Virus record (IMG/VR): IMGVR_UViG_3300007609_000008
Coordinates: 1-64,000 of that record
Reading direction: 5' to 3' (one strand)
Length of the DNA: 64,000 nt
From: a virus
In this document: piece by piece, positions 59,166 to 64,000 of the stretch
Position numbering within the stretch: position 1 is the first letter of the stretch
Layout of the letters: the number at the start of each line of letters is the position of its first letter
Notes under the pieces: model-generated
Database searches by the model: none
Seen by the model: the letters and a program-made list of their open reading frames with translations, nothing else
What the model was told of the DNA's origin: nothing
Program-made: the position numbers and the translations under genes

Positions 59166-60582
59166 GTGGGGCATATCTGCCGGTACACATGATGCAGCTT
59201 TGACAGTAGTCAAGGACAATAAAATTCTTTTTTCTTCTCATGCAGAAAGATACAGTGGCATAAAAAATGACAAAGACTTGAATGCAGATTTGATTGCAGA
59301 GGCTTTATCATTTGGCACACCTGAAATTATCTTTTGGTATGAGAATCCCTATACAAAGGCAGCTAGAAAAATTTATGCTGGTCAGCCTAATGCTTGGATG
59401 AGTCCTAAGAAGTATCTAAATAAATACGGACTAGGTTGCATACCCATTGAGTATGGCAATCATCACGCTAGTCACATGGCAGCAGGTTACTACACATCTC
59501 CATTTGCGTCTGCTGCTACTCTTGTCATTGATGCAATAGGCGAGTTCAACACTGTGTCTATTTGGAAAGACAAGAAGAAAGTATGGACTGCTAACTATCC
59601 TTCATCACTAGGTCTTTTCTATTCTGCAATGACGGCACGAGTAGGACTAAAGCCTAACGAAGACGAATACATTCTCATGGGCATGGCAGCATACGGTAAT
59701 CCTGATCGATTCTATTCTGACATGAAAGAACTATGTCTTGATGGCACAAACTTTCATCGAGGCTGTTCTTGGTGGAAGCCTGAACTCACAGAAGACGATT
59801 ACTTTGATATAGCAGCAGCAACTCAAAAACTTTACGAGAAATACTTTGTGAGTCTTTTGCGACTCACTAAAGACATGACAGGATCAGATAATCTAGTCTT
59901 CATGGGCGGATGTGCATTGAACTGTCTCGCAAACAGAATCATACCTCAGCACTTTGAAAATCATTGGATCATGCCGAATCCTGGAGACGCAGGATCATCT
60001 CTAGGTGCTATTCTTTCGCATACTAAGCAGAAAGTGAAATTTGACAATGCATTTTTAGGTGAAGAGATAAAAGGCAAATATCCAGTTGACAAAGCACTCA
60101 AAGAACTGTTACAATGTGGTATAGTTGGAGTTGCAAGTGGTCGTGCAGAGTTTGGTCCAAGAGCATTGGGCAATCGTAGTTTATTAGCTGATCCTCGTGG
60201 TCAAGAGATGAAAGACAAAGTGAATGCAATCAAGAAGAGACAAGAGTTTAGACCTTTTGCTCCCGTGATATTGCAATCAGATGTGAATGAGTATTTCAAC
60301 GTCAATAAGAGTTTTTCTTCACCCTACATGCAGCAAATAGTTAGGTGTAAGTATCCTAAAGATTATCCTGCTATTGTTCACGAAGACGGCACAAGTAGAG
60401 TACAAACAGTGACAAAAGAGTCACATCCTGGACTATTTGAGTTACTTACTGAGTGGAAGAAAGAGACAGGATGCCCTATGTTACTCAATACGAGTCTAAA
60501 CATCAAAGGGAAACCTATTGTCAATAATTTACAAGATGCTAAAGATTTTCAGAATAAGTACAAGGTTAAAGTCGTAAGTTAA
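59158..60582 (+). CDS. carbamoyltransferase (NodU/CmcH family)
   Basis: 474 residues. WGISAGTHDAAL opens the N-terminal domain, and HHASH at 102-106 gives the metal and catalytic histidines of the TobZ/NodU fold. MGGCALNCLAN, FGPRALGNRSLLADPR and PMLLNTSLN are the standard later blocks. It moves a carbamoyl group from carbamoyl phosphate, via carbamoyl-AMP, to a hydroxyl, often on a sugar. It is shorter than most relatives at the C-terminus. It ends the radical SAM operon and points to a hydroxylated product. Confidence 0.88.
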   Translation: MIKWGISAGTHDAALTVVKDNKILFSSHAERYSGIKNDKDLNADLIAEALSFGTPEIIFWYENPYTKAARKIYAGQPNAWMSPKKYLNKYGLGCIPIEYGNHHASHMAAGYYTSPFASAATLVIDAIGEFNTVSIWKDKKKVWTANYPSSLGLFYSAMTARVGLKPNEDEYILMGMAAYGNPDRFYSDMKELCLDGTNFHRGCSWWKPELTEDDYFDIAAATQKLYEKYFVSLLRLTKDMTGSDNLVFMGGCALNCLANRIIPQHFENHWIMPNPGDAGSSLGAILSHTKQKVKFDNAFLGEEIKGKYPVDKALKELLQCGIVGVASGRAEFGPRALGNRSLLADPRGQEMKDKVNAIKKRQEFRPFAPVILQSDVNEYFNVNKSFSSPYMQQIVRCKYPKDYPAIVHEDGTSRVQTVTKESHPGLFELLTEWKKETGCPMLLNTSLNIKGKPIVNNLQDAKDFQNKYKVKVVS

Positions 60583-60594
60583 ATAAATAACAGT

Positions 60595-60903
60595 ATGGGA
60601 CAAATCGTACAGTTTAAACAGAAAGAAAATACAGAGCCAGAAGTTAAGATTATAGGGCATCGTATTTCTTTCTATACAGAAGAAGAGCTAGACATTACGC
60701 TGATGGCGTTGAATGTGTATGGCTTTGAAGAAGTCAGATTCACTCGTAAGAATCTGAAAGACCTCGACCCACTTTACATTAAAAGATGTCTGATTAAGAT
60801 GAGAGATTCTGATCTTATTTCGACACTAGGATATAGAGTGATAAATATGATTATAGAAAACATTGAAGAAGTAACGGAGAATGATTATGCCAATGAAATT
60901 TAA
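60595..60903 (+). CDS. small phage protein of unknown function
   Basis: 102 residues. An alpha-beta body (GHRISFYTEEELDITLMALN, then FTRKNLKDLDPLYIKRC) without known motif. Starts 12 bases after the carbamoyltransferase stop; an AAATAAATA stretch lies in the gap and might be a weak late promoter. Overlaps the next gene by 17 bases. Confidence 0.5.
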   Translation: MGQIVQFKQKENTEPEVKIIGHRISFYTEEELDITLMALNVYGFEEVRFTRKNLKDLDPLYIKRCLIKMRDSDLISTLGYRVINMIIENIEEVTENDYANEI

Positions 60904-61066
60904 ACCATCATCTTACACACGAGTAGGCGGCATCAAGAAAGGCAGCCACACGTATATGTCAGGCGCATCTAATGCTACGCTACAAGAAGCACTAGAATCT
61001 AGCCTATCAAAGCCAAAATTCAAAGACAAGATTCGCAAAGAACTTGTTCGCCGAGGCGTTGCATAG
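60887..61066 (+). CDS. small basic protein of unknown function
   Basis: 59 residues from the ATG at 60887, because CGGAGA at 60875-60880 is six bases ahead; the ATG at 60881 abuts it. Basic (MPMKFKPSSYTRVGGIKKGS; KFKDKIRKELVRRG). I recall similar openings in small marine phage proteins. Shares one base with the next start. Confidence 0.5.
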   Translation: MPMKFKPSSYTRVGGIKKGSHTYMSGASNATLQEALESSLSKPKFKDKIRKELVRRGVA

Positions 61067-61383
61067 TGCCTACATACAACTTTGAGAATACTGAGACAGG
61101 CGAGATCACTCAACAGATCATGAAAATTTCTGAGAGAGATGCATTCCTCGAAGAAAATCCTCATATGAAAAGCATCATGTTGTCTGCGCCTGGAACAGTG
61201 AAAGCCACTGGTGACAGAACAAAAGCTCCCAATGGCTTCAAAGAAGTCTTATCAAAAATCAGTGAATCGAATCCGACAAGTGCGTTGGCGTCAGACTATG
61301 GTCACAAAGATCACAAGTCAGTCACTACTCGGAATATAGTCCAAAAACACAGAGATAAAGCAGGAGGTAATATCACAGAGTAA
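61066..61383 (+). CDS. small conserved phage protein
   Basis: 105 residues from a GTG overlapping the previous TAG. MPTYNFENTETGEITQQIMK resembles the start of small FmdB-like zinc-ribbon proteins but has no cysteines, so it is a Cys-less variant common in T4-like marine phages as far as I recall. C-terminus basic. Role unknown. Confidence 0.55.
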   Translation: MPTYNFENTETGEITQQIMKISERDAFLEENPHMKSIMLSAPGTVKATGDRTKAPNGFKEVLSKISESNPTSALASDYGHKDHKSVTTRNIVQKHRDKAGGNITE

Positions 61384-61430
61384 GTTTTATATTATGGTTC
61401 TTTAACTTTAACCAACCATAGGAATTTTCT

Positions 61431-62180
61431 ATGCCAAAGAAGAATCTTCAGTTAGTACAAAACGAAAAAAATGAAAGACGCCCCTCAAACAGTCTCAAGA
61501 TTACTCTTGACGACATGATTACGATTTCAGCAAAGACCGAAAATCAAGGCCAGTTTATGTCCCAATACAGACATAACCCGGCCTTTTTATTGCATGGCTG
61601 TGCTGGAACGGGAAAAACTTTCATTGCCTTATATCGTGCGTTAGAAGAAGTGTTAGATAAACAAAACGGTTATGGTAAAGTAGTTGTTGTGCGATCCGCA
61701 GTACCTAGCAGAGACATTGGTCACTTACCTGGAAGCGAGGAGGAGAAAACAGAAGTTTACAGTGCGCCTTATCAATCTATGTGTCAGGAATTTTTTCCCA
61801 CAAAAGATAAGCCGTATCAACGATTAGTGGAGCAGAAACATTTAGAGTTTATGTGTACATCTTATGTAAGAGGCATTACATTAGACCACGCAATCGTTAT
61901 TGTTGATGAGTGTCAGAACTTGAATGACATGGAACTTAATAGTATAATGACACGAGTAGGCGTTAATACAAAGATTATTTTTTGCGGAGACTTCCGACAA
62001 ACAGATTTGTCTAAACGCTACGATATGTCAGGCATGCGTCAGTTTATGATTACAACCGAAGCTATGCCGTCATTCTGCTCAGTTGAGTTTGGCCCGGAAG
62101 ATATTGTCAGATCCGAGCTAGTCAAAGAGTATATCTTAGCCAGAATGCAGTATGAGGACGACTATGGCGTAAGTATCTGA
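61431..62180 (+). CDS. phoH: PhoH-like ATPase
   Basis: 249 residues. Walker A is GCAGTGKT at 56-63, and VDECQN with Asp159-Glu160 is Walker B, embedded in the PhoH signature (GSEEEK, TRVG, FCGDFRQTD). PhoH-like ATPases are frequent in marine phages, and many are linked to RNA metabolism and phosphate stress, although their role is still debated. A strong terminator follows. Confidence 0.9.
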   Translation: MPKKNLQLVQNEKNERRPSNSLKITLDDMITISAKTENQGQFMSQYRHNPAFLLHGCAGTGKTFIALYRALEEVLDKQNGYGKVVVVRSAVPSRDIGHLPGSEEEKTEVYSAPYQSMCQEFFPTKDKPYQRLVEQKHLEFMCTSYVRGITLDHAIVIVDECQNLNDMELNSIMTRVGVNTKIIFCGDFRQTDLSKRYDMSGMRQFMITTEAMPSFCSVEFGPEDIVRSELVKEYILARMQYEDDYGVSI

Positions 62181-62201
62181 TTTAATTGAAGTAATTAATT
62201 T

Positions 62202-62242
62202 AGAGTCCCTAAGGAAATCAAGTACTTAGGGACTCTTTTTTT
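62202..62242 (+). terminator. strong rho-independent terminator after phoH
   Basis: AGAGTCCCTA (62202-62211) pairs with TAGGGACTCT (62227-62236), a perfect 10-bp stem, followed by T to 62242. The loop motif GAAATCAAGTACTT also occurs, nearly the same, in the 31.4 kb terminator region. Confidence 0.92.
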
Positions 62243-62244
62243 GC

Positions 62245-62273
62245 TTGACATTTAGGCAAACACTTGCTATAAT
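62245..62273 (+). promoter_or_regulatory. sigma70-type early promoter cassette
   Basis: TTGACA at 62245-62250, 17-base spacer, TATAAT at 62268-62273, leader TACAAAATGAAAAAGGAG, the same design as the 31-35 kb cassettes. Confidence 0.85.
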
Positions 62274-62302
62274 AGCTATACAAAATGAAAAAGGAGATTG
62301 AC

Positions 62303-62518
62303 ATGTGGAATTTAGAAGGTATGCGAGTTACAGGCACTTACCTAGACGTAGTAGAAGTCTCTGGTAAAGTCACTCACAGCCGAGTAGCATACGGTGGTGG
62401 TGTTGAGCATCATGTTAAAATTGATGAGGGATTCACCGCAGTAAATGGTCGCTTGACACGACCCGCAGGTGATGTTATAATTATTCATCACAAACACATT
62501 ACGGGAGTGCGTGACTAA
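62303..62518 (+). CDS. small early protein of unknown function
   Basis: 71 residues from the ATG at 62303 with AAGGAG upstream; the ATG at 62285 lies in the leader. Beta-rich (RVTGTYLDVVEVSGKVTHSR, VIIIHHKHITGV), perhaps a small barrel. Similar short proteins occur widely in marine phages by my recollection. Overlaps the next ATG by one base. Confidence 0.6.
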   Translation: MWNLEGMRVTGTYLDVVEVSGKVTHSRVAYGGGVEHHVKIDEGFTAVNGRLTRPAGDVIIIHHKHITGVRD

Positions 62519-62661
62519 TGATTATTTTAAGCAATGGCCAGTCACAACAATTCTTTTCTTGTTATGCAGAAATTATAGATTTCATTGGCAACAGTGAGTT
62601 CAATTCAGTGATGAGTGGTGATCATCCACAGTACACATTGTCGTATGTGTCAATAACTTAA
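62518..62661 (+). CDS. small protein of unknown function
   Basis: 47 residues (MIILSNGQSQQFFSCYAEII...). ATG overlaps the preceding stop and its own stop overlaps the next ATG, so translational coupling supports it. No family is recognised. Confidence 0.45.
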   Translation: MIILSNGQSQQFFSCYAEIIDFIGNSEFNSVMSGDHPQYTLSYVSIT

Positions 62662-63509
62662 TGAAAATATTCATTCCAACAGTAAATAGACCTGACAACC
62701 AGATTACTTACAATAATCTTCCAGATTCTTTGAAGAAAAATGTAACCATGGTTGTTCAAGCATGGGAAAGAGATAAGTATAATTACGATTGTGATTATCT
62801 TGTTCTTCCAGACACTGAAGAATTTCATTTCAGTCACTACTACTGTATATCAAAAACTCGCAAATTTATTTACGAAGCGGGTAAAGATATAAAGTATGCT
62901 GTATTAGACGATGACTTGTTGTTTGGCAGAAGAAATGCAAAATACTGGACAGGCATTTCTAATATGGAAATGTCAAAAAGAAAGTCTACCGAGCAAGATG
63001 TTTTAGACATGTTTGCGATGTATGAAAAATGGTTAGATGAAGAAGAAGTCACTGTTTGTGGTTGTTCACATTCAGAAAATCCTCCTGGCAACAAAGCGTT
63101 TACTCGTAACAGTTCTTTAGGCAGTGCATTGTGGATCAATGGTAAAGACTTCAAAGATGAGTTGCCAGAACTTGATCTTACTTCTGTTAAAGTTATGGAA
63201 GATACCTACTTTTTACTTCAGTTATTGAGTAGAGGTTATGGAAATAAAGTCAGCCAAGAATTTGTATTCTTTAATCAAAGTGTGCATAAGAAGAGTATGC
63301 AGTCTACTATATGGGACGAGCAGACGTTTCAGAATACACTGAAAGATCATAAAATAGTAGAAGCAGCCTTTCCTGGCATATTTACTATATTATACGATGA
63401 AAATGGTGAAAGAGTTAAAGGCGGCTTCAGAGATTTTGGTAAAGTTCGTGTACAGTGGAGTAAGGCATACAATAAAAAGTATGATTCATTGGACCACTTG
63501 TTTGATTAA
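62661..63509 (+). CDS. GT-A-type glycosyltransferase-like protein (TAGT-like)
   Basis: 282 residues. MKIFIPTVNRPDNQ opens a GT-A fold, VLDDDLLF at about 81-88 is the DxD metal/sugar-nucleotide motif, and VMEDTYFLLQLLSRG fits the catalytic helix region. It resembles what I recall of the TET-associated glycosyltransferase family, which has been linked in silico to phage DNA base glycosylation. Transfer to DNA, protein or a small product cannot be decided here. It is followed directly by a tRNA gene. Confidence 0.65.
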   Translation: MKIFIPTVNRPDNQITYNNLPDSLKKNVTMVVQAWERDKYNYDCDYLVLPDTEEFHFSHYYCISKTRKFIYEAGKDIKYAVLDDDLLFGRRNAKYWTGISNMEMSKRKSTEQDVLDMFAMYEKWLDEEEVTVCGCSHSENPPGNKAFTRNSSLGSALWINGKDFKDELPELDLTSVKVMEDTYFLLQLLSRGYGNKVSQEFVFFNQSVHKKSMQSTIWDEQTFQNTLKDHKIVEAAFPGIFTILYDENGERVKGGFRDFGKVRVQWSKAYNKKYDSLDHLFD

Positions 63510-63510
63510 T

Positions 63511-63585
63511 GCGCTTGTGGTGAAAGGGATATCACAGGAGCCTTCTAAGCTCTTATTCCAGGTTCGAATCCTGGCAGGCGTACCA
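63511..63585 (+). tRNA. tRNA-Arg (anticodon UCU)
   Basis: A 75-base cloverleaf: acceptor GCGCTTG pairs with CAGGCGT, the D stem is GTGA/TCAC, the anticodon stem GGAGC/GCTCT encloses CTTCTAA, and the T arm is CCAGG-TTCGAAT-CCTGG. CCA is encoded. It reads AGA, which is the common Arg codon in this A-rich genome and often scarce in bacterial hosts. Confidence 0.95.
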
Positions 63586-63599
63586 AATTTAGGAATATT

Positions 63600-64000
63600 A
63601 TGAAAAATTTTATACACATTGAAGCTCCAACATTACCATCTCTGTCTCGTAAAAACATAGACGGCAAGAGAGTATATGTAAATGGAGATGGAGATAAATA
63701 TCCATCTGTCACTTCAGTTCTTTCTGTTCGTGGTAAGAAAGGTATATTTGAGTGGCGCCAACGAGTTGGTGCAGAAGAAGCAGATAGAGTTTCACGTAAA
63801 GCCTCTACTCGAGGCACAAGAATACATAAATTGTGTGAAACATACTTGCTTAACGAAGAACTACCTGAATTGTTGCCACTAGACTTAGATACTTGGAAAA
63901 AATTTCGACCTATTGTTGAGCGCATAGATAATATTCATTACGTTGAACCATTTCTGTATAGTAATCATTTAGGAATGGCAGGTCAGTGTGACTGTATTGC
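63600..64000 (+). CDS. PD-(D/E)XK exonuclease-like protein (3' truncated)
   Basis: The ATG at 63600 starts an ORF that runs off the window after 133 residues. YPSVTSVLSV, then WRQRVGAEEADRVSRKA, RGTRIHKLCETYLL and LGMAGQCDCI match the opening of RecB/Cas4-like phage exonucleases; the Glu of HKLCETYL and Asp of AGQCDCI would be core residues. The remaining ExK part lies outside. AGGAAT precedes the start. Confidence 0.7.
   Translation, partial: MKNFIHIEAPTLPSLSRKNIDGKRVYVNGDGDKYPSVTSVLSVRGKKGIFEWRQRVGAEEADRVSRKASTRGTRIHKLCETYLLNEELPELLPLDLDTWKKFRPIVERIDNIHYVEPFLYSNHLGMAGQCDCI

Overview
The window is one continuous, densely packed stretch of a tailed double-stranded DNA phage genome of the T4-like marine myovirus type. 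The case rests on several recognisable T4-superfamily genes (gp61-type primase, T4-type RNase H, thyX, nrdA/nrdB, dCMP deaminase, phoH, T4-lysozyme-family muramidase, GroES-like co-chaperonin), on genes chained through TAATG/ATGA stop-start overlaps, and on T4-late-type TATAAATA promoters on both strands beside strong sigma70-type early promoters. No photosynthesis genes are seen, so a cyanobacterial host is not indicated. The host is unknown; the IscU/IscA-type Fe-S proteins and TTGACA/TATAAT promoters would suit a marine proteobacterium.

Layout. 0-8.9 kb: lysozyme, an overlapping inner/outer spanin-like pair, basic head-associated proteins (two begin with a T4 capsid-targeting-like peptide), an Ig-like decoration protein and other late genes. 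8.9-21.7 kb: primase, ThyX, ribonucleotide reductase, dCMP deaminase, a methyltransferase, a radical SAM/SPASM enzyme and RNase H. 21.7-23.0 kb (minus strand): a NUMOD3 protein and a PD-(D/E)XK nuclease-like protein. 23.1-30.8 kb: a metal-binding peptidase-like protein, HAD phosphatase, MazG, a tiny Bfd-like protein, three 2OG-Fe oxygenase-like proteins, three SGNH-type proteins, a GroES homologue, a short-chain dehydrogenase and an IscU/IscA pair. 30.8-31.6 kb: an 800-base noncoding region with a degenerate repeat array and a perfect 16-bp inverted repeat. 31.6-38.4 kb: many small early genes, most of those before 35.1 kb with their own promoter cassette, plus a DUF262-HNH nuclease-like protein. 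38.5-43.7 kb (minus strand): four late genes including two large secreted, repeat-rich proteins. 43.8-60.6 kb: the standout block, eight radical SAM enzymes with an N-terminal cysteine (twitch-like) domain interleaved with a methyltransferase-like protein, two paralogous partner proteins, an SDR, a 2OG-Fe oxygenase-like protein, an SGNH protein, a 34-residue lysine-rich peptide and a carbamoyltransferase. 60.6-64 kb: phoH, a glycosyltransferase-like protein, tRNA-Arg(UCU) and the start of an exonuclease-like gene.

How the parts may work together (inference). The phage encodes nine radical SAM enzymes, each expected to carry at least one [4Fe-4S] cluster, together with a small Fe-S kit (IscU, A-type carrier, Bfd-like ferredoxin). 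Oxygenase-like, SGNH, SDR and sulfotransferase-like families each occur two to four times at separate loci, which suggests one large tailoring pathway acting on a glycan, peptide or other small product. The product cannot be read from the sequence.
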